From Bolinopsis microptera (Eukaryota > Ctenophora > Tentaculata > Lobata > Bolinopsidae), in the NCBI RefSeq assembly GCF_026151205.1, contig NC_087084.1, positions 12,179,453-12,243,452 of the forward strand: a stretch of 64,000 nucleotides of DNA. Direction: 5' to 3'. Below the pieces are notes generated by a model, which was not told the DNA's origin, made no database searches, and worked only from the letters and a program-made list of their open reading frames with translations. Of this stretch, positions 47,101-57,459 are shown one piece after another; position 1 is the first letter of the stretch, and each line of letters begins with the position of its first letter. The position numbers and the translations under genes were made by a program.

Positions 47101-50100
47101 AACTCTAAGAAACGGTTCCGCCAAACTGTCATGTTCACAGGTACTCTCTTCTCTCCTTTCTTTAATGTGGGAAATCTTCTGTTCTTTTTTGCTCCCCAGT
47201 ATTCAATGTTGATTTATACAAAGATTTGATTGGTTTTGTCGGTCACGTGTTAGATTCACCACCCCACTTCCATCCATCATCCAATTTCCAAGCCTATCTT
47301 TTAATTATGTATAATTAATTATACTGTATTTTTGTAGTTCTCGTGAAAAAAATAGCTAATTATTTTACCACTCATGTTACCTCTTATTTTACCAATTTTT
47401 ACGCTTCAATTAATTACCTTCTCTTCGTAGCCACGATGCCTCCCTCAATAGAAAAGCTAGCTAAAACGTACATGAGAAGACCTGTTATTGTTAATATTGG
47501 GTCTTGTGGTAAACCTGTCGACAAAGTCAAACAGGTACATTAAATATCACACAATATACATTAAATATTACACAATAAATGTGTAAGTTGTGATTGTTTG
47601 ATTTCTATTCATTTGGCCACAAAAGCTTAAAGTAAGGTAAGTATACTATTGCTTAATTATTATTAATTAACTTGTCTTCTTATCTGAAATAAATTAATTC
47701 AGGTGATATACATGTCCTCTCATGAAGCAAAGAAAAAGAAGCTCTTGTCACTATTGGATAGTGGGATTGAGGCTCCCATCATCGTCTTTGTCAACATGAA
47801 GAAGGGTCAGTGAAAATGAATTATCTTAGATAGAATAGTGTGTAGAATTCGAGTTCAGAAGCAACTTAAAAGTGCCGTGTAATAGCACAAAATGTGCATA
47901 ATTTTGCAATTAAAATCATAAAATGTGATGTATCGACTTATTTACCTCAATTCTTTGTATCGGTCTCCTCAAATAACTCTTAATCAATGACGTCACTTCA
48001 CAGCTAGTGACGTCACTTCACAGCTAGTGACGTCACTAAACGTTTTACTAACGAGGTAACCTTGTAGGTTGTGACGTATTAGCAAAGTCACTAGAAAGAC
48101 TGGGATACCGGGCGGTAACACTGCACGGAGATAAGAAGCAGGAGCAGAGAGAAATAGCCCTGGCTAGTCTCAAGGACGGCTCTAAAGGTTAGTTTACCAG
48201 GTTTACCAGGTTTTTAACCGATACTGATAGTTGAAATTCGGTATCTCGCGCTAGATAGCGCTTAGATCTAACGCTATCAAGCGGTCAATCTTACTATATA
48301 TAACGCGAGACGATAGTTTTCCGTGCCATTTTACTGACACCACGGCATCACCTTTAACGCGAATTTCCGCAAAAACCATAAAAGATATACAACTGAAACT
48401 TTTTTGACTTGGTCAAATGCTTTAATGGCCTCCAAATCAGCATAAAGAAATAAAAAATTGGCCAAGAAATAGGAGTTTTAGAGCCCAAAATTTGGTATCC
48501 CAAGCAGAGGCACATATTAGGTGCGGTAAAATAATCGAAATTATGCGGTACCGCACCCGACTATAAAGGTAAAATGTGCGGTAAGGTGCGGTAAATTTTT
48601 ACCAATTATGCGGCAAATGTGCGACGATTTTTTCGAAATTTGTGCGGGAATTGTGCGGTTTTCTTTTGCATTTTCTGAAGGACTTTGGAAATTCTAAACG
48701 TATAACCGCCGCTCTTGTCAAAAATAGGTCTGTTTATGTGTTACTGAGGGTGTATTTCTTTACTAAGACCATGATTGAACCTATATTGAGATTCAGTTAT
48801 CTGAGAACAGTGACTTGATCTGGTAGAGATCAGGAGACCGTTATTTGAAGACGCCTCTTGATAGAGTCGATCAGATCCCATGCGTGATCGCAAATATGTG
48901 ACACGCTTGTTGGCATTGATCGTCAGTACTTGTAAACCATTTGATCCAAGATCCATTAAGCCCACTATAAAAAAGCCAACGCTACAACGAATAGAGCTCA
49001 TTACCCGATAAAAAGGGCTGCAGGTATGATCGAAGTACGGTAATAACGAGGGTTCCATAACGGCCTGGGTCACAGTCCCGAAAGGGCCTGGGTCACGGTC
49101 CCGAAAGGGCCTGGGTAACGGTCCCGAAAGGGCCTGGGTCAGGGTCCCGAAAGGGCCTGGGTCACGTGGTAACCGGGTCACGTGGCCTAGGCATGAGTTC
49201 CAAAAGGGCCTGGGTCAGGGTCCCGAAAGGGCCTGGGTCACGTGGTAACTTGGTCACGTGGCCTAGGTCACGGTCCCGAAAGGGCCTGGGTCAGGGTCCC
49301 GAAAGGGCCTGGGTCAGGGTCCCGAAAGGGCCTGGGTCACGTGGTAACTGGGTCACGTGGCCTAGGTCACGGTCCCGAAAGGGCCTGGGTCAGGGTCCCG
49401 AAAGGGCCTGGGTCACGGTCCCGAAAGGGCCTGGGTCAGGGTCCCGAAAGGGCCTGGGTCACGTGGTAACTGGGTCACGTGGCCTGGGTATGAGTTCCAA
49501 AAGGGCCTGGGTCACGGTCCCGAAAGGGCCTGAGTCACGGTCCTAAAAGGGCCTGAGTCACGGTCCTAAAAGGGCCCGACTTTTAACATATTTTGGTTTT
49601 TACACTCGAAAATCTTAACGCGAAAATTTCCAAATTATGCGAAATTACGCGGAAAATGCTAGATTATGCGGAAATATGCAGAAAATTACAAAATGTGCGG
49701 AAGTGTGCAGAAAACAATAAATTATGCGGAAATGTGCGGAAAACGGTAAATTGCGCGATCCCGCACCCATCGCACCTAATATGTGCCTCTGATCCCAAGT
49801 GGTGTCAAAAACGCGAATTAAATAGGTAATAATTATTTTAGTCTCTTGAGTCTTGACACCATTTTAGGGGTTCCTGCTAGTAACGATAAATAGCGTTTAA
49901 ATCGAAAATTAGTGATAATAGCTAGTCTAAAGGACGGGTCTAGAGGTTGATCGATCAGATATTTGGTGGTGTCCTGGCAGCAGATATGAGCGTCTGACCC
50001 AATTGATTCTAATTATTTATACATATCGGTCATGTCTAAAATTCCCTCCCATCTAACAGAGTTGTTTATATTATGACACAGTGAAACTATCGGACTACGA

Positions 50101-50973
50101 TGTATGCATATGGGCACTTGCCAGCCCATGGAAACATTAAAAATATATTGACTCTGTTACATCGTTTCCTCAAATTATTTGTTATATAGTAGTGTTGAAA
50201 GTATTAAATATATATATAACTCACTCACACTCGATCCTTTGTCAGATATTTTAGTTGCAACAGATGTAGCGGGTCGTGGTATTGATGTGAAGGGGGTTAC
50301 CCACGTTATCAACTACGATATGGCCAAAAGTGTAGAGGATTACACCCACAGAATCGGAAGAACAGGTCATTATTTTGTTTTGGGGTCTTGTACTTGCATT
50401 GACTTTTTTCTAATGGTTAATTTCGGGCTCAAGAAGATGATTATTTTTTCACAAATTTGTTGTCACTTAAAATTTTAACGACAATGAGAGAACTGAAGAA
50501 CTGACCACAATTATCAGGTCGAGCTGGCAAATCAGGTACTGCCATAACCTTCCTTACTCAAGACGACTCTCACCTGTTCTTCGATCTTAAAGAAATGGTA
50601 TCTAAATCTCCTGTGAGTGGATTGTTTTCCTTTATTATGTGTATCCAGAAGTAATAAGTTAATTTTAAATTATACTTCACAACGAATTTATATCGTCAAA
50701 TAAAACAGCATAGAACATTTCTCTTTCCCCATTTGCATTCTTAGGTAAGTACGGTACCTACAGAGTTTGATACATTTATTAAATTGAATTAACTAATTAA
50801 TTTAATTCCCAGGTAAGTACGGTACCTTATATTACCTTCCATTACCTTACAATACCTTACATTCCCAGGTAAGTACGGTGCCTACAGAATTAGAACGACA
50901 TCCTGACGCTCAACATAAACCCGGTACAGTATTGAACAAAAAGAGGAAGGAAGAAGTCCTCTTCATTGGATAG
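35198..50973 (+). CDS. DDX23: DEAD-box splicing helicase DDX23 (Prp28), 22 exons
   Basis: Exons: 35198-35385, 35568-35826, 36003-36043, 36167-36215, 36668-36787, 38490-38563, 39313-39422, 40759-40921, 41731-41810, 42199-42313, 42590-42700, 42933-43070, 43184-43324, 43618-43702, 43836-43973, 47063-47140, 47431-47534, 47703-47805, 48068-48187, 50246-50365, 50518-50612, 50869-50973. About 845 residues, against 820 in human. The known role is the U5 snRNP helicase that exchanges U1 for U6 at the 5' splice site. The N-terminus is an RS domain followed by a DRGQ/DRGL tetrapeptide run. The [20 protein letters not shown] block follows, then [19 protein letters not shown]. Helicase motifs: [38 protein letters not shown] and HRIGRTGRAG. 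All exon phases fit except exon 40759-40921, which is one base short: the frame breaks between 40866 and 40879 although both sides match DDX23. Introns carry several mobile elements. Confidence 0.95.
35590..35772 (+). repeat. 12-bp coding repeat in the DDX23 RS region
   Basis: About 15 units of GACCGTGGACAG or GACCGTGGACTC encode DRGQ/DRGL in the DDX23 frame. The length is a multiple of three, so slippage by whole units keeps the frame. Confidence 0.92.
36931..38481. mobile_element. 1.55-kb inverted-repeat element with GATACAAATATCAC arrays
   Basis: The ends are inverted repeats of about 37 bp (GGACACCTTCAACAAGACG... against the complement of ...TCTTGTTGAAGATGTCC, one or two mismatches), flanked by TTAT on both sides (36927-36930 and 38482-38485). 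Inside, GATACAAATATCAC occurs forward at 37118, 37270, 37617 and 37778 (the last with one change) and reversed at 37838 and 37980, with several degenerate copies, around a central A/T palindrome near 37806-37835. There is no coding frame. Its right end is only eight bases from the DDX23 exon at 38490. Confidence 0.75.
39735..40632 (-). pseudogene. LINE reverse transcriptase fragment in a DDX23 intron
   Basis: The frame 40632-40102 encodes RT core motifs: [18 protein letters not shown] (with catalytic Asp), [14 protein letters not shown], and [13 protein letters not shown] (FADD box). The frame continues with a shift near 40105 into 40117-39734, which has [32 protein letters not shown] and a [15 protein letters not shown]-type C-terminal part. 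This layout is typical of animal non-LTR retrotransposons. The 5' half of the polymerase and the endonuclease are missing, and a frameshift separates the two parts, so it is dead. It is antisense to DDX23. Confidence 0.9.
41837..41945. mobile_element. Fragment of a Tc1/mariner-like terminal end
   Basis: CAGGGTGGCCCAGAAGTAAC right after TATA resembles the ends of many Tc1/mariner-group transposons. Only one end is visible. The sequence before it, including the exon end and donor of the 41731-41810 exon, is repeated after it at 41946-41985. Confidence 0.45.
44116..46975. mobile_element. 2.86-kb palindromic (foldback) element in a DDX23 intron
   Basis: The left arm 44116-45033 and right arm 46058-46975 are nearly identical inverted copies. 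A second inverted pair, about 45034-45260 against 45690-45880, lies inside. The ends are GTACAGACAAATCCGTC and its complement, flanked by TA on both sides; if the TA is counted as part of the element, CAA flanks both sides instead. The same 66-codon frame appears in both arms (44199-44399 plus, 46692-46892 minus) and is not a gene. No transposase is visible. The intron borders at 43973 and 47063 still fit DDX23. Confidence 0.88.
48505..49791. mobile_element. hAT-like non-autonomous element carrying a minisatellite
   Basis: The inverted ends start with CAGAGGCACATATTAGGTGCG and are flanked by the 8-bp direct repeat ATCCCAAG (48497-48504 and 49792-49799). An 8-bp target duplication and CAG-type ends are typical of hAT elements. 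Subterminal GTGCGG and TGCGGAAA motifs are repeated on both sides. The centre (49066-49580) is a minisatellite built on CCTGGGTCACGGTCCCGAAAG, with longer variants containing GGGTCACGTGGTAACTGG. There is no transposase frame. Confidence 0.88.
49066..49580 (+). repeat. 23-bp minisatellite inside the hAT-like element
   Basis: About 20 copies of a unit GGGTCACGGTCCCGAAAGG with CCT, mixed with higher-order units that contain two CACGTG sites. Long open frames on both strands are repeat artefacts. Confidence 0.93.
50735..50875 (+). repeat. Three copies of an acceptor plus GTAAGTACGGT block
   Basis: AG followed by GTAAGTACGGTACCT or GTAAGTACGGTGCCT occurs at about 50744, 50812 and 50867. The third is the true start of the last DDX23 exon. 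The first continues into ACAGAGTTTGATAC, an eroded copy of the exon start. Confidence 0.85.
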
Positions 50974-51842
50974 ACGGATGCTTTCTGGGGATCTACTCTG
51001 CAAAAACATTTTAACATAATATTATTTAATGTCAGGATTGTTTGTTGTGACTCGGAGCAAGCGAGTAACGGACCAGTTTTTGTAAAGTGCTATGAAAGAT
51101 TTTGACATTCTTTTAGGAACTTTGACATTCAAAGTGTTTTTTTAGAGTGTACTGTACCCTCTAAATTTAATAGGATGATAATTGATAAGGCCAGGCATAC
51201 AGTGGCGGGCTCATTTGGGGAACTAGATTTGTTACAAATATGTTTCACTGTATTTAAGTGACTGATTATATTGACTCTATTATAGATCTTTCAGATCAAT
51301 CTATGTCCAATCCATCATTTATGATGGTCAATTTATCTCATTTGAAATTCATCTTTTAAATTGAGTTGGAGGTTTTGTTACTGAAAATTGAATTGTAAGT
51401 TTTACCTTAAAGATTACTCGGATGTGCGTTCAAAAGTTTGGTCAGAATTTTAAAAACGAACTTCTTTTAAGTTTCCATAAACGATACTGTTTAGGCATGT
51501 CAACTGTTCGAGATGCTAAATAATGGCGACCATATGCTGCAAAATTTATAGAAGTGATTGCTTTCGCAAATTTAAAGCATATCCATTCCACAAGATTCGT
51601 TCAAACTTTTCACCGACCATTCGATCATTTGTTCGACCGGTGAACACGCATCCTGGTTAGTACGATCCATTTGTTGACTGTCATTAAATGAATATTTAAA
51701 TTCCCCCTTAACAGAACATTTAAGTGAGAATGCAGTATTTCATTACACAAGTTTTGAAATAACTTCAAGTTTTACAAGTTTTACAAGTTTTAACACTGAT
51801 TATAACGATTTCCATCCCCTTACCTCCGTTAATTTCTTAGAT
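50974..51842. other. DDX23-MDP1 intergenic region
   Basis: About 870 bp, AT-rich, with no gene seen. The MDP1 acceptor TTAATTTCTTAG ends at 51840, two bases before its ATG. Confidence 0.55.
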
Positions 51843-54629
51843 ATGGAGGAATTCCCCGAGCAGAACCGACCTGGTATTGTTATATTTGACATGGATTATA
51901 CGGTCTGGCCGTACTGGGCAGACGTACATCTAGATCCTCCTTTCTCTGTGTCTAATGGTAAGTCTGGGTCGTGGGGGGAGGGGGGGAGGGGGGGGGGGTG
52001 GGACGTACACCTAGATCCTCCTTTCTCTGGTTCTAATGGTAAGTCTGGGTCGTGGGGGGGGGGGGGGACGTACACCTAGATCCTCCTTCCTCTAGCTCTG
52101 TGTCTAATGGTAAGTCTGGGTCGTGGGGGGGGGGGGGGGGGACGTACACCTAGATCCTCCTTTCTCTGGTTCTAATGGTAAGTCTGGGTCGTGGGGGGGG
52201 GGGGACGTACACCTAGATCCTCCTTTCTCTGGTTCTAAAGGTAAGTCTGGAGGGGGAGGGGGGACGTACATCTAGATCCTCCTTTCTCTGGTTCTAATGG
52301 TAAGTCTGGGTCGTGGGGGTCGTGGGGGGGGGGGGGGGGCGTCCGGCGTACACCTAGATCATCCTTTCTCTGTTTCTAAAGGTAAGTCTGGAGGGGGAGG
52401 GGGGACGTACATCTAGATCCTCCTTTCTCTGGTTCTAATGGTAAGTCTGGGTCGTGGGGGGAGGGGGGGAGGGGGCGTCCGGCGTACACCTAGATCATCC
52501 TTTCTCTGTGTCTAATGGTAAGTCTGGGTCGTTGGGGGGGGGGGGGGGGGGGGCGTCCGGCGTACACCTAGATCATCCTTTCTCTGTTTCTAAAGGTAAG
52601 TCTGGAGGGGGAGGGGGGACGTACATCTAGATCCTCCTTTCTCTGGTTCTAATGGTAAGTCTGGGTCGTGGGGGGGGGGGGGGGGCGTCCGGCGTACACC
52701 TAGATCATCCTTTCTCTGTTTCTAAAGGTAAGTCTGGAGGGGGAGGGGGGACGTACATCTAGATCCTCCTTCCTCTGTGTCTAATGGTAAGTCTGGGTCG
52801 TGGGGGGAGGGGGGGAGGGGGCGTCCGGCGTACACCTAGATCATCCTTTCTCTGTTTCTAAAGGTAAGTCTGGAGGGGGAGGGGGGGACGTACATCTAGA
52901 TCCTCCTTCCTCTGTGTCTAATGGTAAGTCTGGGTCGTGGGGGGAGGGGGGGAGGGGGCGTCCGGCGTACACCTAGATCATCCTTTCTCTGTTTCTAAAG
53001 GTAAGTCTGGAGGGGGAGGGGGGACGTACATCTAGATCCTCCTTTCTCTGGTTCTAATGGTAAGTCTGGGTCGTGGGGGGGGGGGGGGGGGGCGTCCGGC
53101 GTACACCTAGATCATCCTTTCTCTGTTTCTAAAGGTAAGTCTGGAGGGGGAGGGGGGACGTACATCTAGATCCTCCTTCCTCTGGTTCTAATGGTAAGTC
53201 TGGGTCGTGGGGGTCGTGGTGGGGGGGGGGCGTCCGGCGTACACCTAGATCATCCTTTCTCTGTTTCTAAAGGTAAGTCTGGAGGGGGAGGGGGGACGTA
53301 CATCTAGATCCTCCTTTCTCTGGTTCTAATGGTAAGTCTGGGTCGTGGGGGGGGGGGGGGGGACGTACACCTAGATCCTCCTTTCTCTGTTTCTAATGGT
53401 AAGTCTGGGTCGTGGGGGGGGGGGGGACGTACACCTAGATCCTCCTTCCTCTGTGTCTAATGATAAGTCTGGGTCGTGGGGGTCGTGGGGGGGGGGGGGG
53501 GGGGAGGCGTCCGGCGTACACCTAGATCCTCCTTTCTCTGTTTCTAAAGGTAAGTCTGGAGGGGGAGGGGGGGACTTACACCTAGATCCTCCTTTCTCTA
53601 CTAATAAAGATACCATAATGAGTTATACAGTTGAGAGAACAACGGAGGGAGGTTAACTATAATTAATGAAGTTATTTTTAAAGGAGTTGTCAAAGATTCC
53701 CGTAACGAAAAAGTTAAGATCTATCCGGACATTCTTAAGATTCTTAACTTCTGTAAGCACCATGATATCCCCATGGCAGTGGCTTCTAAATCACCGGAGA
53801 CTACCATGTACAAAGAACTAATGAAGTTACTGGACATTCACAAGTACTTTGTTCAGTTTGAGATTTACCGTAAGAATTTAATTATAAGCTGCTCATTTGC
53901 TCAGTTTTCATCTATATTCGAAGTTTATCTACTAATCGAAACTATTGATTAATGATTGCTATGATATATCAATTATTATGTATATCAGTATATTGTATAT
54001 TATTTATAATATATATACATAATATACAATAATAAATAATAATAATATACAATATATATAATATACAATATATGTACAATATATATTATATATATATTAT
54101 GTGCGACATAGTGTAGAAGGGTTTGTTGTTAGTTTTAATTAAATACTTTTCACCTCATTAACGTCCCGTAAAAACACCAGGAAAAAGTAAAGAAAACCAC
54201 ATGAAGGTAATTAATGAACAACAGAACATCGAATTTACTGACATGATATTCTTTGACGATGACTTTCGGAACATTGAATCTACTAGACGAATTGGAGTCA
54301 CTGCTGTACATTGCCCACGATTGTAAGTAACATTATGGTTATTGAGAGTAGAGTCGAACACAGTTATACGATATGAAAAAATGGTGTATTTTATAATCGA
54401 AATTCGTGTATTCAATTGATTATATTTGATACGGGGCGCATAGGTTGCGTTAACTCTTAAATTTAAACACAATTTCCCACAATAGTGACTTCAAAATAGG
54501 AATTTACTCCGAAATTTGACAATTAAAATTAATATTTGCAGAGGAGTAACATGGAATATGTTCCTGGAAGCACTTAAGAAGCACAGCGATTGTAAGCAAA
54601 CGAATCCTAAACAACGACAACTTAAATAA
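51843..54629 (+). CDS. MDP1: Magnesium-dependent phosphatase 1 (HAD superfamily)
   Basis: Four exons join in frame: 51843-51957, 53684-53869, 54181-54322, 54542-54629, giving 176 residues, the same length as human MDP1. The HAD nucleophile motif is FDMDYTVWPYW with D16 and D18 (DxD), followed by DVHLDPPF as in MDP1. Later motifs are VKIYPDIL, PMAVASKSPE (motif II region), KYFVQFEIY and IEFTDMIFFDDD (motif III acidic pair). Role: a cytosolic phosphatase acting on phosphotyrosine-like or sugar/glycation substrates; the exact substrate in this animal is unknown. The first intron (51958-53683) is almost entirely a tandem repeat made from the exon-1 end and its donor. Confidence 0.93.
51930..53610 (+). 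repeat. Tandem array of exon-1 end plus 5' splice site
   Basis: About 24 units of 60-80 bp, each containing GACGTACATCTAGATCCTCC or a variant, TTTCTCTG, TAATG or TAAAG, then GTAAGTCTGG and a G-rich tract. Two subtypes largely alternate in the middle of the array: TAATG/GTAAGTCTGGGTCGTGG with poly-G and GTCCGGCGTACACC, and TAAAG/GTAAGTCTGGAGGGGGAGG with ACGTACATC. I see the intact donor GGTAAGT in 23 units; the unit at about 53462 has GATAAGT, and the last, at about 53605, has none. Confidence 0.93.
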
Positions 54630-55728
54630 AGACAAGAAAAATCTAGCATTGGCTTCCACAGATAAGATCTTCAGTTTCATTTCGAATATTTTGGATTTGT
54701 TTATAAATTAATATGCATGAGTAATGATATGATAAAGTTTATTTTGTTTTGTATTTCTGTACATGAAGAAACAACTACGATTTTTAATGAGTTTTATTTT
54801 GCTGATCTGCTTTAAGTTTATGTCCAGAGATAAGAGGTCGTTATTGACAATTAGCGGCGGTTTGTGGATGCACCCCGTACCTTTTTCTGACCCTAGTTCG
54901 ATAAAATCTACGTACTACTGTTCCATTTTACTTTCAATATCATTAACAATAACTTTATAAGTTATCTTTGATTGCATCTTGTAACATATCTCAGCGAATT
55001 TCTGCTTGCAACTGTTTTAAATCACGTACATAATACATTGATAATGTAACTGCTTACGTGATTAACCGAAATCTTAAAATTACAGAATCCTGATTGAATT
55101 TGAATTTATTCGGTTTGAACATTATTATTCTTAGAATGTCATTTCTTCACTAGGGGTTTAAACTTTAAACATAAGTGGGCTCTTAAAGAAATCTGTTAAT
55201 AATAAATAATTTAATTTAATTTTTGGAATGTCTCAACGCGAGTATTATATAGGATCATATCAGTTGAAGTTTTTGGGGAAGGGGGGGGGGGGGGGGGGGG
55301 TCAAATGAGCAAAATTGGCTTGGGCATTGATGGGATTGATGGACATTGTCCAAGAAGCCCGACTTTTGGGTTGAGTAATGGTTGGGGTTAAGGTTACAGT
55401 CCCAGAAGTCTACCCTATTCCTAACCGTAACAAATTAAAAATTGCGGGTATTAGTTTTTCCATATTATAAAATTTCTATGTGTAAAAATTAACCAGTTTA
55501 GTCATCGAACGAGGTTATAGTACAATATAATGCGTGTTTTTACTTAAGCTCGTGTTTGTTCAATTTTTAATTAAGTATCTTAAAACTGTTCTAAATCTTT
55601 ACAATAAAGATCCGAGATCTGTGAACTTTTCAAAGTTGCTAACAAGTAACAACACCTTGTCACTGAACCCCTACTAAAATTATGTATGATAACGAAATCT
55701 AACGAATAACCATACATTTCCCAGGTGC
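54630..55728. other. MDP1 to receptor-cluster intergenic region
   Basis: About 1.1 kb, AT-rich. A poly-G tract lies at 55278-55300. The acceptor CATTTCCCAG ends at 55724, four bases before the first receptor ATG. The small frame 54763-54960 is unsupported. Confidence 0.6.
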
Positions 55729-57459
55729 ATGTTAGTTTTAACCCTGCTATGGATTCTATCAGTCATCACCCCCGGCAGTTGCTCAAAGTGTTGGATTATT
55801 TTGAACGAACCCTCTGGACTCAACAACTTCGACATCGAACTAGATAAAGTGCTAAATGGAATCGTTACTATTGAAGGTGTTTTGAATTTAGATCATGCCC
55901 CTGCATCAGGTGTGCCTCACAAAGATCTCCTAAAGTTTATCGGAGAGGATGATTCTAATGATGCCCCAATCCTAGAGATTGAAACCCAGGTCAACAGAAG
56001 ACACCAGTGTATGTTTATCGAGGGAACTTTGAAAGATGAAAACTTGTCTTCGATAGTTACATATCCATCTCTTTCAAACCGGAAAAATATATGTAGCGAG
56101 AATCGGGATGGTTCTATGAAGATATCCCAAGACAACGAGGTGAAGCTTCAAATATCTAGCATTGACATGGAAACGCTAGAGGGTTATGAGGTTTACCTCG
56201 GTGGATTTGCTAAACTCCTTAAACATCATTTGTTCAAATATGGATCCTTGGAAAATTGGCAGAAGTTTGAAAACAGAAGGATCGACGGTACCAGAAGAAT
56301 AGTAAATACTTGCAAACAGGACTGTCATCTATCGTACACCAAGATATCCGTCTGTTCAGATCCACAACCTAAACTTCTTGATAAAATGGATTTCCAAGTT
56401 GTAAGAGCAGAACTTGGAAGTACCTACACTCTGTCCTGCTCAGCCTCTGGAGCACCTTATCTTGGTTCTGATTGGAGAGACAAGGAGAATAGCATTATTC
56501 CTGGTGATGAAGTGTTTTCTTCTGACGGAGCAGAATTCCTCATCGAGTCAAAGTTGGTGATATCTGATTTTTACACTAAGGACGCAGGTTCCTACACCTG
56601 CAACATCTTCAATAAAAACTTCGGCAACGGCGTTGAAAAGCTTGTAAGTTTACAGCATCTATCTATTTCAGCACCAAACTCGACGTACAGTTTTGCGGAC
56701 AGTGAAAGTACTGAACTAGTATGGACTGTAAAAGGACATCCTCTTCTTGAAGTGAAGTTAGAATGCAAATCTGAGTTAGGAGTGTCTGTTCCTTTTTACC
56801 AACGATTAGAATATTCACCACTTCGACTTACCTTTAGTTACGAATTCTCCAAAGAAGATGCTCCTGCAATGCTGAGTTGTGTTCTCCTGAATGGGACTGA
56901 ATTTCTGGATCAAAGGACCATTATGAGAGATGATGAAGATGCCAATGAGAGTATTCAGATCCCTGCACCTCCTTGCGAAGCTGGTGTCAAGGATACTGGT
57001 TGTATTTGCTGGTATGGTTATCTGTTGGTCTTATCAGTCATTTGTAATCTTGCTCTAGCTGCAATAATGTGCAAGTCACGTGAAGGAAGCTTAAATTTGT
57101 TTAAGAATAAGAAAAATTCGGCTGCTACTGTATTTTATTATCCATTAGCTGAGAATATAGAGGCAACTGAAGGAAATCCTATAAAAGAGGCTTCCTTACC
57201 TTCAAGTTCATTAAGAGCAGATGGAAGTTCGCCAGAAGATGTTCTGCATCGTATTGGTGGGAGTGAATTTGCTGGTTTATCATCTGCTGACACAGACATT
57301 TTGGGGAACGATACTCCGAGGAAATTTACCGAAGATGGGCAAATGAGAAAAAGAATCCCTTTCGGCTCTGACAAGCAAAATAAAGGCACTCAAACAAGGA
57401 CTGAAAAGCGAGAGCTCCATAGTGCCCCTCCAGCATATGACAATAAAAAGGATAGCTAG
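55729..57459 (+). CDS. Ig-domain type I membrane receptor 1, ITIM-like and PPxY tail
   Basis: 576 residues, one coding exon. Signal peptide at about 1-19 (MLVLTLLWILSVITPGSCS). A 200-residue N-terminal region of no known family follows, with the Cys pattern TCKQDC at 194-199. An Ig-type domain lies at about 222-312 (C237, W249, AGSYTC ending at C291). A second, divergent Ig-like or fibronectin-like domain at 316-400 has C346 and C384. The membrane segment is at about 428-448 (YGYLLVLSVICNLALAA). The cytoplasmic tail of 128 residues has V468-x-Y470-x-x-L473 (VFYYPL, an ITIM-type match) and PPAY at 567-570, a WW-domain binding motif. N-glycosylation sequons are present (NST, NGT, NES). Two paralogues follow in tandem. 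The function is unknown; a cell-surface recognition role is inferred from architecture and clustering. Confidence 0.85.
   Translation: MLVLTLLWILSVITPGSCSKCWIILNEPSGLNNFDIELDKVLNGIVTIEGVLNLDHAPASGVPHKDLLKFIGEDDSNDAPILEIETQVNRRHQCMFIEGTLKDENLSSIVTYPSLSNRKNICSENRDGSMKISQDNEVKLQISSIDMETLEGYEVYLGGFAKLLKHHLFKYGSLENWQKFENRRIDGTRRIVNTCKQDCHLSYTKISVCSDPQPKLLDKMDFQVVRAELGSTYTLSCSASGAPYLGSDWRDKENSIIPGDEVFSSDGAEFLIESKLVISDFYTKDAGSYTCNIFNKNFGNGVEKLVSLQHLSISAPNSTYSFADSESTELVWTVKGHPLLEVKLECKSELGVSVPFYQRLEYSPLRLTFSYEFSKEDAPAMLSCVLLNGTEFLDQRTIMRDDEDANESIQIPAPPCEAGVKDTGCICWYGYLLVLSVICNLALAAIMCKSREGSLNLFKNKKNSAATVFYYPLAENIEATEGNPIKEASLPSSSLRADGSSPEDVLHRIGGSEFAGLSSADTDILGNDTPRKFTEDGQMRKRIPFGSDKQNKGTQTRTEKRELHSAPPAYDNKKDS

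Noticed and set aside
49166-49546. 126-codon Gly/Pro/Lys-rich frame
   Set aside because: Minisatellite artefact inside the hAT-like element.
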